62,608 nucleotides of DNA. Source: Candidatus Kurthia intestinigallinarum (GTDB lineage: Bacteria; Bacillota; Bacilli; Bacillales_A; Planococcaceae). The position numbers were made by a program, and so were the translations under genes. Where the stretch lies: NCBI RefSeq assembly GCF_003991225.1, contig NZ_JTFC01000010.1, positions 1 through 62,608 of the forward strand, given 5' to 3'. Within the stretch, counting starts at the first letter, position 1; each line of letters begins with the position of its first letter. The notes under the pieces were generated by a model. It made no database searches. It was not told the DNA's origin and saw nothing but the letters and a program-made list of their open reading frames with translations. Shown here piece by piece: positions 1-10,439 of this stretch.

Positions 1-313
1 GCCGATCACCCTCTCAGGTCGGCTATGCATCGTTGCCTTGGTAGGCCGTTACCCCACCAACTAGCTAATGCACCGCGGGCCCATCCTGTAGTGACGCCGA
101 AGCGCCTTTTAGCTTAAAGCCATGAGGCTAAAAGAATTATCCGGTATTAGCTCCGGTTTCCCGAAGTTATCCCAGTCTACAGGGCAGGTTGCCCACGTGT
201 TACTCACCCGTCCGCCGCTAAATCAGAGAAGCAAGCTTCTCATCATTCGCTCGACTTGCATGTATTAGGCACGCCGCCAGCGTTCGTCCTGAGCCAGGAT
301 CAAACTCTCCATA
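1..313 (-). rRNA. 16S ribosomal RNA, 5' part (gene continues left of the window)
   Basis: Read on the minus strand, the segment begins with GAGAGTTTGATCCTGGCTCA, the standard 16S 5' end, and runs through GAACGCTGGCGGCGTGCC and the V1-V2 region to the window edge. The exact mature 5' end is estimated. The sequence looks like a Planococcaceae 16S gene; a database comparison would fix the genus. Confidence 0.97.
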
Positions 314-463
314 AAAAGTGTTTGAAAGCTCATTTGCTTTGCTAGCGTTATCTTGCTTGATAACATTTTTTTCGATTCAATTGAACCGAATTTATTGTGA
401 TTACATCTTGCTTGTTCAGTTTTCAAGGTTCATTTCGTTTGCCGTTATCTTAACGACTTACTT

Positions 464-493
464 ATTATATCATTATATCTTTTTGTTTGTCAA
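464..493 (-). promoter_or_regulatory. rrn promoter P2 (proximal)
   Basis: On the minus strand a perfect -35 (TTGACA, 488-493) and a perfect -10 (TATAAT, 464-469) are 18 bp apart, about 150 bp before the 16S 5' end. This is the expected place and strength for a ribosomal RNA promoter. Confidence 0.8.
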
Positions 494-549
494 CAACTTT
501 TTTAAAAAGTTTTTAATGTTTTTTTTAGAAGTTGTTAAGCAACTATTAG

Positions 550-579
550 ATAATAACAAATCTGATTAACGTGTGTCAA
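550..579 (-). promoter_or_regulatory. rrn promoter P1 (distal)
   Basis: A second perfect -35 (TTGACA, 574-579) with -10 TATTAT (550-555), 18 bp apart, lies 86 bp before P2. Tandem promoters at about this spacing are usual for Bacillus rrn operons. The rest of 314-725 is AT-rich leader and spacer with no gene. Confidence 0.65.
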
Positions 580-725
580 TCATTTTTTTATGTCTTATGT
601 TTTTCAAGACAAGAAATATTATATGTCATAAAAAACAATTATGCAATAGTTTTTTATGATTTTTTTATTTTTTTCTTCACCAATGAAAAAAACATTGTTA
701 TATGATAGATAAAGAGGTGATTTCA

Positions 726-1721
726 TTGGGTTTTAACGTTAAAACAACTCCCTTTTCATACGAAAATTCTATCATTTCATTACCACAGCAACATACTATA
801 GAAGAAAGTGCCTGCGCTACTCTATTAACAATTGATGGCAATGCGACAAAGATGACGGGATTTTTAACTACACTTATAGAAGGAATTGCGCAGTGCTGTG
901 TATTTCCTTTTACAAAAGCGACAATTGCCATTCAGTTATTTGATACATTGATTCCTGTTATTACACTGCTACCTGGACGTGCAAATAAGTTGCTTCTACA
1001 AATTGATCAGCAAACACTCTATACAATTGGACGTACTTCATTTGTCATTCGGGATGCACAACATAATCACGATGCTGCATTTTCTACTGAAGTCGAGCAT
1101 GCTGCATGCGCTTTAAAGCAGCAACAAAAAAACGAAGCTCCAAAAGATATGCCCACCATACTACAACAATATTATGATTTTTCACGGTTAACACCGTTTA
1201 TTACTACATGGTCTATTGCTTATATGCCACGTGAAAAAGCATTGAATTTCTTAACAATTATTGAGGACTGCTGTATATTTTTATCAGCATCCTTCAAAAC
1301 CTTCGTCAAGATTCCATCATTAACCCTTCATTCTGGGCTAAAAGGTGCGAATGGCTTCTTTGATACTGCGACGCAAACGATTGGGCTTTACTATAAATAT
1401 GACCGGCCCGCGCAAATGAAGCTTGCCTTTTTCCATGAATACGGTCATCTCATTGATTTACATCAAAAACATGATGAGGTCTATGCATATAAAAGACAGC
1501 AGCTTTATGAACAGCTACAAGCATCGGAAACATTACAGCAAATTTCATCTAATACACAGCTTCCAGAGGATTATCGAAAGTATTTACTTTCTATAGAAGA
1601 AGTTTTAGCACGATTATTTGAAGGCTATGCATTTTATAAAATGACTGGCAATGTTAGCACTAAAGAATTTGCATTCACATTACCGGAGTTCCTTCTATAT
1701 GAAGAATTTTTCACAAATTAA
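726..1721 (+). CDS. Uncharacterised protein with a HExxH metallopeptidase-like motif
   Basis: I do not recognise the family. The 331-residue protein has HEYGH at about residues 237-241 (the zincin pattern HExxH) and acidic residues E291/E292 in a later helix (IEEVLARLFEGYA) that could be the third zinc ligand. No signal peptide or membrane segment is visible, so it is probably cytoplasmic. The TTG start at 726 is chosen because AAAGAGGTGA ends 5 bp before it; an in-frame ATG at 702 has no ribosome site. It stands alone between an rrn promoter and a convergent gene. Protease activity is inferred only from the motif; an inactive relative is possible. Confidence 0.7.
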   Translation: MGFNVKTTPFSYENSIISLPQQHTIEESACATLLTIDGNATKMTGFLTTLIEGIAQCCVFPFTKATIAIQLFDTLIPVITLLPGRANKLLLQIDQQTLYTIGRTSFVIRDAQHNHDAAFSTEVEHAACALKQQQKNEAPKDMPTILQQYYDFSRLTPFITTWSIAYMPREKALNFLTIIEDCCIFLSASFKTFVKIPSLTLHSGLKGANGFFDTATQTIGLYYKYDRPAQMKLAFFHEYGHLIDLHQKHDEVYAYKRQQLYEQLQASETLQQISSNTQLPEDYRKYLLSIEEVLARLFEGYAFYKMTGNVSTKEFAFTLPEFLLYEEFFTN

Positions 1722-1859
1722 AAGAGGCTGGGACATACGTATAAAAACAACCGTTTATATGAGCATAAGAAAAACCGGAATCGTACTGTAGCACGGTTCC
1801 GGTTTTTCGTTGCGAACGCTAAAAAAGAAAAATGACGTGTTTTATCCAAGCTTCTTTTC
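1721..1859 (+). repeat. Convergent-junction repeat, copy A
   Basis: First of six related elements. It has outer arms related to GAGGCTGGGACA / TGTCCCAGCCTC and a central hairpin (1770-1806, AAAAACCGGAA ... TTCCGGTTTTT). It fills the gap between two convergent genes and probably terminates transcription from both sides. Copies B and F share its orientation; C, D and E are reversed. Confidence 0.85.
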
Positions 1860-1875
1860 TTATAGTTGCTGGTGC

Positions 1876-2925
1876 TTACATGTCACCGCTTAATTTCACT
1901 AAAATTTTAGCCTGAGATTTATCGTTCGTTAATGCCTCAAAGCCTTTTTCAACAATATCATCTAATTCAATTTGTGAGGTAATAATGCCTTGCGGTTGTA
2001 ATTGGCCTGTTCCCATTAAATCAACCGTTTGCTGGAATGAAGTTGGCGTATAGGCAATCGTTGATGTCACTTTTACACCTGTATTCGTTAATTGCATTGG
2101 ATTCCATTCAATTGGACGTGCAAAAATGGAGACAATAACAACCGTTCCGCGAGGGCGTGTCACGTCAATCGATGATTTGAATGTTGGTGCAACGCCGGCC
2201 ACTTCAAAGGTCACATCTACACCAGCAGGCGCATATTGTTTTACCGCTTCAACTGGATCGACTTCGGCAGAATTAAAGATAGCCGTAGCACCTAAATCCT
2301 TCGCCATTTGTAGACGTGTTTCTGATAAGTCAAAGACGATAATATTACTTGCACCCGCTGCTTTTGCTGCAATTACGGTTAATAAACCGATTGGGCCTGC
2401 GCCAAATATAGCCACATTATCACCAAATAGTAGATTTCCTTCCTTCACTGCTTGCACAGCCACTGCAGTTGGCTCCACAAGTGCTGCATCTTGCAATGAT
2501 AGTGTATCGGGTAACTTATAAATATTATGCTCAGGTGCATTCGCAAATGCCGCAAAGCCACCATCACCGTGTAATCCAATAAAACTAAAGCCATCATAGC
2601 AATCTACATCTTCTGGTTTATTACCATATGTGATTGTTGGATTCACAACAACACGGTCGCCCACTTGATAGTTCGTAACGTCTTTCCCTACCTTTTCAAT
2701 AACACCTGAAAATTCATGCCCCATAATGATCGGCGCTACTTCACCTGTTAGTTCATCTGGCTCGTTCACAGGAATGAATACAGGCCCTTCCTGATATTCA
2801 TGTAAATCAGAGCCACAAATCCCCGCCCATGCGACACGTACGGTTACTTCATTATCCTTTAATGCTTTTAATTCCTTTTCTTCAACGCGAATATCTTTCT
2901 CACCATGCCATACTGCTGCTTTCAT
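1876..2925 (-). CDS. bdhA: (R,R)-butanediol dehydrogenase / zinc-type alcohol dehydrogenase
   Basis: This is a 349-residue medium-chain dehydrogenase expected to interconvert acetoin and 2,3-butanediol with NAD(H) in the cytosol. Catalytic zinc ligands are seen as C37 (GICGSDLHEY) and H70-E71 (GHEFSG). The Rossmann motif GAGPIGLL follows in the middle. N-terminal order and motifs match Bacillus BdhA. The structural-zinc lobe (CxxCxxC) of many relatives is missing, as I recall for Bacillus BdhA too. GGAGG sits 9 bp before the ATG. It is a single gene, ending in repeat A. The exact substrate is inferred; threonine or sorbitol dehydrogenases are related. Confidence 0.85.
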   Translation of the reverse strand: MKAAVWHGEKDIRVEEKELKALKDNEVTVRVAWAGICGSDLHEYQEGPVFIPVNEPDELTGEVAPIIMGHEFSGVIEKVGKDVTNYQVGDRVVVNPTITYGNKPEDVDCYDGFSFIGLHGDGGFAAFANAPEHNIYKLPDTLSLQDAALVEPTAVAVQAVKEGNLLFGDNVAIFGAGPIGLLTVIAAKAAGASNIIVFDLSETRLQMAKDLGATAIFNSAEVDPVEAVKQYAPAGVDVTFEVAGVAPTFKSSIDVTRPRGTVVIVSIFARPIEWNPMQLTNTGVKVTSTIAYTPTSFQQTVDLMGTGQLQPQGIITSQIELDDIVEKGFEALTNDKSQAKILVKLSGDM

Positions 2926-2949
2926 ATTCCTACGCCTCCAAGCGAATTG

Positions 2950-2978
2950 ATTTTATTATGCATTAACCGGTTATACAA
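2950..2978 (-). promoter_or_regulatory. Candidate bdhA promoter
   Basis: On the minus strand TTGTAT (2973-2978) and TAAAAT (2950-2955) are 17 bp apart, about 25 bp before bdhA. The spacer contains the palindrome AACCGGTT, a possible operator. Based on consensus match only. Confidence 0.4.
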
Positions 2979-3144
2979 CTGTATTGTCGTTCAATGCACA
3001 TAAAATTTCAATGCTCAGCCACTTTTTCGCTATATCAATATGGCATACAGTATATGCCTTTTTTGAATGAAAATGATTGTTGTCGATTGCATTCGTTTTT
3101 CTCGCTATTACACTGTGATATGCTTATTTAAACGAGGTGAAAAT

Positions 3145-3735
3145 ATGGCGATTAAACGATTAGCTGTCACAGGATACAAACCACAGGAGCTAGGTATTTT
3201 CAATGATTCACATCCTGGATTGGCTGTGATTAAAAAAGCTTTAAAGGACCGATTGCTGCCATTAATAGAAGATGGGCTTGAATGGGTGCTTGTTAGCGGC
3301 CAACTTGGTGTTGAAACATGGGTCGTCGAGGTTGTATGGGAACTTCAAGAAGTGTTTCCCAACTTACAATATGGTGTGATGATTCCGTTTTTAGACCAAG
3401 AAAAAAATTGGAACGAGCAAAAAAAGCTTCATTATAATGACATAATGGCAAAGGCTGATTTCACAACAGCAATTACCAATCGTCCTTATGAAGCACCATG
3501 GCAATTTGTTGAGAAAAATAAATTTTTCGTCCTGCATTCAGATGCATTTTTAATTTTATATGATGAGGAGCAGGATGGTTCACCAAAATATGTGAAGCAG
3601 CTTGTAAAAACTTATATCGATAAACATAACGCGGACTACGAGCTGTTGACGATTGATGCCTATGACTTGCAAGTTGTGGCTGAAGAAGAACAGCAACGTA
3701 TGTGGGAGCAGCAGGAAAAAGATTCTTTTGAATAA
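3145..3735 (+). CDS. ypsA: YpsA family protein (DUF1273, SLOG superfamily)
   Basis: The 196-residue product follows Bacillus YpsA closely from the start (LAVTGYKPxELGIF) through the glycine-containing VLVSGQLGVE nucleotide-site segment to DEEQDGSPKYV. SLOG proteins are thought to bind nucleotide-type ligands, and YpsA has been linked to cell division in Bacillus and Staphylococcus, with an unclear biochemical role. The ATG at 3145 is chosen because AACGAGGTGA precedes it; the longer in-frame start at 3067 lacks a site and adds residues absent from the family. The gpsB neighbour seen in Bacillus is not present. Confidence 0.9.
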   Translation: MAIKRLAVTGYKPQELGIFNDSHPGLAVIKKALKDRLLPLIEDGLEWVLVSGQLGVETWVVEVVWELQEVFPNLQYGVMIPFLDQEKNWNEQKKLHYNDIMAKADFTTAITNRPYEAPWQFVEKNKFFVLHSDAFLILYDEEQDGSPKYVKQLVKTYIDKHNADYELLTIDAYDLQVVAEEEQQRMWEQQEKDSFE

Positions 3736-3871
3736 AAAAGAGACGGAACATACGTATAAAAACAACCGTTCCTAGAAGCATAAAAAACCGGAATCGCGCT
3801 GTGGCGTGATTCCGGTTTTTCGTTACGAACGCTAGAAAAGGAACATGACGTGTTTTGTCCCAGTCTCTTTC
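3736..3871 (+). repeat. Convergent-junction repeat, copy B
   Basis: Same element and orientation as copy A, with central hairpin at about 3783-3820 and outer arms GAGACGGAACA / TGTCCCAGTCTC. It lies between ypsA and glucose dehydrogenase, which converge. Confidence 0.85.
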
Positions 3872-3874
3872 TAT

Positions 3875-4678
<804 letters not shown>

Positions 4679-4796
4679 TTATGAAAATAAATTTCGTGTT
4701 CATATACTATATTCCCGGAAACTAGCGACAAACAACATGTTCATTAATAAAAGGTTAAAATTGTAAAAAGAAAATATTTTTCATCATCATACCATA

Positions 4797-4833
4797 AAAA
4801 AAGAGACGAAGGAATTCTTTCCCTCGTCTCTTT
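4797..4833. terminator. Terminator after pbuX
   Basis: The stem AAAGAGACGAAGG / CCCTCGTCTCTTT is followed by T-rich sequence. It lies directly downstream of the minus-strand pbuX stop and could work in both directions. Confidence 0.7.
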
Positions 4834-4844
4834 CTTCTATACTG

Positions 4845-6194
4845 TTAAGCCTCTTTTTCAGAGAACTTTGTTGATTGTTTACGTGGATTCACTGCATCTA
4901 ACTCCTGCTGCGCCTCCATAGACAATGATTCTCTTTTCCAAGGAATCATATTGAATACAATATTTAAAATGATAGCCGTTAAACTACCTGCTACAATGCC
5001 GTTACTTGTAATCAGTTGAAGCACACTCGGTAAGACTTTGAATATTTCTGGTAAAACCGTTACGCCTAAACCCATACCTAATGAGCAAGCGACGATCATC
5101 GCATTTCCTTCATTTTTACCGATAGCAACTGCTAGCATTTTAACACCTTGTGACATTACCGTCCCGAACATGACAATCATTGCCCCGCCAAGAACAGCCG
5201 TTGGAATGATTGTTGCGAGTGCAGCGATTTTTGGTAAGAAGCCAAGTGCCACAAGCATAACGCCTGTCACAACGATAACCGCGCGATTTTTCACGCCTGT
5301 CATTTGCATCAGACCAACATTTTGAGAAAACGCTGTGTATGGGAACGAGTTGAAGATACCACCAATAATTGATGCTAACCCTTCAGAGCGATACCCGCGT
5401 GCTAATGCTTTTGAGTCGATTGGCGTTTTTGTCATATTGCTAAGCGCAAAGTAAGAACCTGTAGATTCGACTAATGACACGATAGCAACGAGCGTCATCG
5501 TTAAGATTGGTACAAGATTAAATTCTGGTGTCGCGAAGTAGAACGGTTTCACCATATGTAGCCATGAAGCATTTGCTACATTCGTAAAGTCAACTTTGCC
5601 CATAAATGAGGCAATGACTGTTCCAACGACTAAGCCAATTAAGATGGCAATTGAACGTACAAAACCTGTAGAGAAGCGATAAATTAACACAATCAGAAGC
5701 ATTGTTGTAAATGCTAAAATAACATTTTCAGCTGATGCAAAGTCTTTCGCACCTTGACCACCGGCAGCATTATTAAATGCTACTGGAATCAATGTTAACC
5801 CAATAATCGTTACAACAGAGCCCGTTACGATTGGTGGGAAAAATTTTACTAACTTTCCGAAGAAACCTGAAATCAATACAACGATTAAACCAGATGCGAT
5901 AACAGCACCGTAAATTGAGCCTAAGCCAAATTCATTGCCGATACCGATGATCGGTGTAACGGCTGTAAACGTACAACCCAAAACGAGTGGTAACCCAATT
6001 CCGAATACTTTACCGCGCATTACTTGAAGTAATGTCGCAACGCCGCACATCAGAATATCAATTGAAATTAAATACGTCATTTGCGTGGCGTTAAAGCCTA
6101 GTGCGCCCCCGATAATCATCGGTACTAAAATCGCACCCGCATACATTGCAAGTAAATGTTGAATCCCTAATGTCGCAAGTTTTGCCTTGTTCAT
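4845..6194 (-). CDS. pbuX: Xanthine permease (NCS2 family)
   Basis: The 449-residue protein has about 12-14 hydrophobic segments and the NCS2 signature region around VSLVESTGSYFALS, with PLVLGCTFTAVTP earlier. It should import xanthine by proton symport through the cytoplasmic membrane. It starts 15 bp after xpt with GGAGG before the ATG, so the two form the xpt-pbuX salvage operon found in Bacillus, controlled by the guanine riboswitch upstream of xpt. Confidence 0.92.
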   Translation of the reverse strand: MNKAKLATLGIQHLLAMYAGAILVPMIIGGALGFNATQMTYLISIDILMCGVATLLQVMRGKVFGIGLPLVLGCTFTAVTPIIGIGNEFGLGSIYGAVIASGLIVVLISGFFGKLVKFFPPIVTGSVVTIIGLTLIPVAFNNAAGGQGAKDFASAENVILAFTTMLLIVLIYRFSTGFVRSIAILIGLVVGTVIASFMGKVDFTNVANASWLHMVKPFYFATPEFNLVPILTMTLVAIVSLVESTGSYFALSNMTKTPIDSKALARGYRSEGLASIIGGIFNSFPYTAFSQNVGLMQMTGVKNRAVIVVTGVMLVALGFLPKIAALATIIPTAVLGGAMIVMFGTVMSQGVKMLAVAIGKNEGNAMIVACSLGMGLGVTVLPEIFKVLPSVLQLITSNGIVAGSLTAIILNIVFNMIPWKRESLSMEAQQELDAVNPRKQSTKFSEKEA

Positions 6195-6209
6195 TGTCCT
6201 AATTGCCTC

Positions 6210-6809
<600 letters not shown>

Positions 6810-6822
6810 TTAAAATAAAAAA

Positions 6823-6879
6823 ACTCGACGCACACTACCCTAATCGTAATTCTACGAGTAGGGCAATATACATCGAGTA
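6823..6879 (-). terminator. Riboswitch expression-platform terminator of xpt
   Basis: On the minus strand ACTCGATG... pairs with ...GTCGAGT and an inner GCCCTA pairs with TAGGGT, followed by seven or more T. It sits between the purine aptamer and xpt, the arrangement for premature termination when guanine is bound. Confidence 0.8.
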
Positions 6880-6920
6880 TTAAGTCGAATATAAAACGAA
6901 ATAAACGTTTTGGATAATTG

Positions 6921-6993
6921 CCTCTCATAGTCAATTCATTTACGGCGAATTGGTAGAAACTCGTGGGCCATATCCCCACTATTATATGAGTAA
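6921..6993 (-). promoter_or_regulatory. Purine (guanine-type) riboswitch aptamer
   Basis: The minus strand shows the purine aptamer core: CATATAAT, GGATATGG, GTTTCTACC, CCGTAAAT and GACTATGAG. The specificity base in GACTATG is C, which marks guanine/hypoxanthine rather than adenine binding. It precedes a terminator and xpt-pbuX, so high guanine should switch the operon off. Confidence 0.95.
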
Positions 6994-7025
6994 GTTGTTT
7001 ATTATTTAAAAGAAATAATGTACAA

Positions 7026-7053
7026 AGTATATCACTCTACTTCTTAAAATCAA
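7026..7053 (-). promoter_or_regulatory. Promoter of the xpt-pbuX operon
   Basis: TTGATT (7048-7053) and TATACT (7026-7031) are 16 bp apart on the minus strand, with an extended -10 (TGATATACT). They lie just before the guanine aptamer. The remaining spacer to 7225 is AT-rich with no gene. Confidence 0.6.
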
Positions 7054-7224
7054 TACACGTTTAAGAATTTTATTTATTTCGAATATTATGAAAATAAACT
7101 AATTTCTTAACATTCTTTTACTCATGCACGTTTTTTTAGCTGTTTCACGAACATTTTTCTCATTTTTGTATATAACGTCAATTTTATGATATGAAAAGTT
7201 TTTCGTTTTATATCGTTTTACGAA

Positions 7225-7257
7225 CAAAAAAAGAGCCGCAATGCGACTCTTTTTTTA
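7225..7257 (-). terminator. Terminator after the lysine permease gene
   Basis: The stem AAAGAGCCGC / GCGACTCTTT with a T run lies immediately after the permease stop codon. Confidence 0.75.
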
Positions 7258-7258
7258 G

Positions 7259-8710
7259 CTACTGACGATGATCCGTTTCTAAATCAACATCTTGTAGTTT
7301 GTATACTTTTGTTTTGTGTTTCACTTTATAGCCAATCCATAATAGTAAGAAAATCGGTACACTAATGTATGAAACCGTCATTCCTACCCAGTCGATGTCG
7401 CCACCCATAAAATCTTGAACTTGGCCGACTAAAATAATCGCACATAAAATAAAGGCGAAAATCGGACCAAATGGGTACCAGCCAGAACGATATGGTAAAT
7501 CATTTAAATCTTTTCCTTGTGCGATATATGCGCGACGGAAGCGGTAATGACTTGCGGCCATCCCAATCCAAGCGATAAAGCCACACATACCAGATGAAGA
7601 TAATAACCACATATATACTTCACCTGTTCCGAAGAATGATGTTAGGAACGCTAGGCAGGCTACTAATACCGTTAATACTAATGCAGCTACTGGCACGCCT
7701 TTACGGTTTAATTTTAAGAAGATTTTTGGCGCTAAGCCGTCTTTTGCTAACTGCCATAATGTACGTGATGATGCGTATAAGCCAGAGTTACCTGCTGATA
7801 AAATCGCTGTTAACACAACCGCATTCATTAATGTTGCCGCAAACGCAATACCCGCATTTTCAAATACTAATGTGAATGGGCTAATCGCTACATTGTCATC
7901 AGCATTCACTAAGCGAGGGTCTGTGTAAGGTAATAATAAACCAATCGCGAATAACGCTAAGATATAGAATAATAAAATACGCCAAAAAATAGATTTCACA
8001 GCTTTTGGAATTGTTTTTTCAGGATCTTTTGCTTCACCAGCAGTCGCACCAAGTAATTCTGTCCCTTGGAATGAGAACCCTGCTGCTAGGAAAATACCTA
8101 GTATTGCGAAGAAACCACCGTGGAATGGACCGTCACCTTCAAAGAAGTTTGTGAAGCCAACCGGCGCTTTCCCACCGATAATACCAAAGATCATTAAGAA
8201 TGATACGATTAAGAAAATAATGATCGTTGCGACTTTAATAAACGCAAACCAATATTCACTTTCACCAAATGTGTTTACTGATAAATAGTTCAGTAAGAAA
8301 ATAATAATTAGGAATGCAGCACTCCAAATATATGAAGGTGTATCTGGGAACCAATATTTCATAACAAGTGCTACGGCCGCTACTTCTGCCGCGATTGTTA
8401 CTGCCCAGTTATACCAATAGTTCCAACCCAATGCGAATCCAAGTGATGGATCAATAAAACGTGTTGCGTATGTGCTCGTAGATGATACTGGCATGTAAGC
8501 CGACATTTCACCAAGGCCGGTCATTAAGAAGTACACCATCACACCAATTAAGGCATAAGCTAAAAGTGCGCCACCAGGACCTGCCTGTGCAATCGAGTTC
8601 CCACTTGCTAGTAATAACCCTGTTCCAATCGTACCACCAAGCGAAATCATCGTGATATGGCGTGATTTAAGACCACGGCTCAACTCGAGCTGTTCTGTAT
8701 TGTTGCTCAT
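7259..8710 (-). CDS. lysP: Lysine-specific permease (amino acid-polyamine-organocation family)
   Basis: The 483-residue protein has about 12 membrane segments, the APC N-terminal motif SLGGTIGTGLLLASG, and AGFSFQGTELLGATAGE in the middle, as in LysP-type amino acid/proton symporters. Sequence alone would leave the substrate open, but the gene is preceded by a lysine riboswitch with its terminator, which makes lysine import the best assignment. GAGGAAA precedes the ATG. It is a single-gene unit expected to be repressed by lysine. Confidence 0.9.
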   Translation of the reverse strand: MSNNTEQLELSRGLKSRHITMISLGGTIGTGLLLASGNSIAQAGPGGALLAYALIGVMVYFLMTGLGEMSAYMPVSSTSTYATRFIDPSLGFALGWNYWYNWAVTIAAEVAAVALVMKYWFPDTPSYIWSAAFLIIIFLLNYLSVNTFGESEYWFAFIKVATIIIFLIVSFLMIFGIIGGKAPVGFTNFFEGDGPFHGGFFAILGIFLAAGFSFQGTELLGATAGEAKDPEKTIPKAVKSIFWRILLFYILALFAIGLLLPYTDPRLVNADDNVAISPFTLVFENAGIAFAATLMNAVVLTAILSAGNSGLYASSRTLWQLAKDGLAPKIFLKLNRKGVPVAALVLTVLVACLAFLTSFFGTGEVYMWLLSSSGMCGFIAWIGMAASHYRFRRAYIAQGKDLNDLPYRSGWYPFGPIFAFILCAIILVGQVQDFMGGDIDWVGMTVSYISVPIFLLLWIGYKVKHKTKVYKLQDVDLETDHRQ

Positions 8711-8766
8711 AAAAAATTTCCTCTTTTCCTATTGCGTATCAAGGTCTAACAGTGGTTTTTCTGAAT

Positions 8767-8803
8767 AAAAAAACCCATTCTAGAACTTTCTCTAAAATGG
8801 GTT
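8767..8803 (-). terminator. Riboswitch terminator of lysP
   Basis: On the minus strand AACCCATTTTAGA pairs with TCTAGAATGGGTT, followed by seven T. It stands between the lysine aptamer and lysP. Confidence 0.85.
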
Positions 8804-8837
8804 GTATGTATACAGTAGTCCCACCAAACTTAGATTA

Positions 8838-9004
8838 AAGATAGCTCAACACGTTGTTACGTGACAGTTCTGCACCTATTAAGCGACAGCCCCAGCATTC
8901 AAATGATAAAAGCATTTGAAATACTTCGGCAAACGTTCCTTTCTCATTTTGTCAGTAATGCTTTCTCATCTCGAAAATGATACTAATAACGTTCGCGACC
9001 TCTA
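8838..9004 (-). promoter_or_regulatory. Lysine riboswitch aptamer (L box)
   Basis: The minus strand carries the L-box landmarks in order: AGAGGTCGCGAACG, TTAGTA, GAAAGGAACG, GCCGAAGTATT, AATGCTGGGGCTGTCGCTT, GAACTGTCACG and GAGCTATCTTT. With the terminator that follows, it is a transcription-off switch responding to lysine. Confidence 0.95.
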
Positions 9005-9059
9005 CCTCACCTTTTTTTGCTGGATGAGGCATTGCAATATTCTTTTTAATACTCGTTTC

Positions 9060-9088
9060 ATTCTAATATAAAACACAATTCACTTCAA
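9060..9088 (-). promoter_or_regulatory. Candidate promoter for the lysine riboswitch-lysP unit
   Basis: TTGAAG (9083-9088) and TAGAAT (9060-9065) are 17 bp apart on the minus strand, about 55 bp before the aptamer. Confidence 0.5.
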
Positions 9089-9095
9089 GACTTAA

Positions 9096-9125
9096 TTGAC
9101 ATTAAAACTTATGTAATCCTCTAAT
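9096..9125 (+). promoter_or_regulatory. Candidate promoter of the CynX-like MFS gene
   Basis: TTGACA (9096-9101) and TCTAAT (9120-9125) are 18 bp apart, 68 bp before the ATG at 9194. It is nearly back to back with the lysP promoter. Confidence 0.5.
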
Positions 9126-9193
9126 AATTTGTTTCTATACTTTACTTGTCGAACCTGTTACGCTTAGTTCAATTCAGGAATAGGAGGAGGAAT

Positions 9194-10399
9194 ATGGAAC
9201 AATCACATTTTGAAACTTCACGCAAATGGACGAAGGCGACCTGGTTATTCGTACTAGGCATCGTTTGTATTTCCTTTACGATGCGCTCCCCGATAACATC
9301 AGTCGGCCCAATTGTCGAAATTTTACGTGATAACCTACATATTTCAAATGTTATAGCAGGCTTCATTACGACGATTCCGCTTCTAGCATTTGCCGTCGTC
9401 TCACCAATCGTTCCAAAGGTATCTCGCCGAATTGGCATCGAGCGCACTTTATTTATTGCGATGTTCATTTTAGCAATCGGTGTTATTTTACGCTCGCTTG
9501 GCAGTAGCACGATGCTCTACATCGGCACAGTGCTAATCGGTATCGGTATTGCATTTAGTAATGTATTGATGCCAAGCATCATTAAGCTTCGCTTCCCGCT
9601 TCAAATCGGGCTACTGACAGCCATTTTTACCGTTTCGATGAATGTAACAGCAAGTCTAGCAGCCGGTGTAAGCTATCCAATCGCAACCACAGCACTTGGC
9701 TGGCAAGGCACGCTATCCATTTGGCTTGTTTTTATCATTATTGCGATTATCGTGTGGCTACCACAAACGAAAAAGACGGATCATGTAAATGCAGCCAATC
9801 TTTCAGGTAAGCCACCGAAAAAGAAAATTTGGCAATATCCACTGACATGGGCTTTGACCTTTGCGATGGGCTTTCAGTCATTTTTATTTTATACGACCGT
9901 CGCATGGGTTCCGGCAATGCTTACCGAGCAAGGAATGAGCGCGAGTGCATCGGGTGCAATGTTCTCTGTACTACAATTTTCACAAATTCCGATGACCTTT
10001 ATCATTCCCATTTTAGCAGGCCGTACACGCGACCAGCGCCCACTTGTTGCGATGTTTTCACTGTTTTATTTAATCGGTTTTGGTGGTCTCTTACTTGAAT
10101 GGACGAGCCTCACATGGTTGTGGATGATTTTTCTAGGGCTTGCGGGTGGTGCATCGTTTGGTATTTGTATGATGTTCTTCTCTGTTCGGGCACGTAACGC
10201 CTACGAGGCAGCGGAGCTATCTGGCTTCGGGCAATCCATCGGTTATTTATTAGCCGCAACCGGTCCGGTATTATACGGCTTCGTACATGATTACGCTGGT
10301 GGCTTCCATAGCGCGAACTTTGTTTACTTAGCCGTTGCGATTATTTTATTCTTCTTCTCCTATGCGAGCGCGAAAGATCGGTATGTAACAAATGATTAA
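9194..10399 (+). CDS. MFS transporter, CynX/NimT (cyanate permease-like) family
   Basis: The 401-residue protein has 12 predicted membrane segments. The motif FTMRSPITSVGP in the first helix and PKVSRRIGIERTL in the loop after helix 2 fit the CynX/NimT group (E. coli CynX, Bacillus YycB). The substrate cannot be read; members are linked to cyanate, nitroimidazoles and other small compounds. The ATG at 9194 follows AGGAGGAGG; an upstream in-frame start at 9146 has no site. No cyanase gene is nearby, so cyanate transport is not supported by context. Confidence 0.8.
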   Translation: MEQSHFETSRKWTKATWLFVLGIVCISFTMRSPITSVGPIVEILRDNLHISNVIAGFITTIPLLAFAVVSPIVPKVSRRIGIERTLFIAMFILAIGVILRSLGSSTMLYIGTVLIGIGIAFSNVLMPSIIKLRFPLQIGLLTAIFTVSMNVTASLAAGVSYPIATTALGWQGTLSIWLVFIIIAIIVWLPQTKKTDHVNAANLSGKPPKKKIWQYPLTWALTFAMGFQSFLFYTTVAWVPAMLTEQGMSASASGAMFSVLQFSQIPMTFIIPILAGRTRDQRPLVAMFSLFYLIGFGGLLLEWTSLTWLWMIFLGLAGGASFGICMMFFSVRARNAYEAAELSGFGQSIGYLLAATGPVLYGFVHDYAGGFHSANFVYLAVAIILFFFSYASAKDRYVTND

Positions 10400-10406
10400 T
10401 ACATGC

Positions 10407-10437
10407 GGTGTGACGTTTAAATGTCACACCATTTTTT
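10407..10437 (+). terminator. Terminator after the CynX-like gene
   Basis: A perfect stem GGTGTGAC / GTCACACC with a short loop, followed by ATTTTTTATT, eight bases after the stop codon. Confidence 0.85.
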
Positions 10438-10439
10438 AT

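Noticed and set aside
318-569. 83-codon plus-strand frame in the rrn leader
   Set aside because: It overlaps the rrn promoters and leader, is low-complexity hydrophobic, and has no ribosome site.
4720-4760. Possible SigB-type promoter before glucose dehydrogenase
   Set aside because: GTTTGT and GGGAAT are close to the consensus, but spacing is short and an alternative SigA reading exists.
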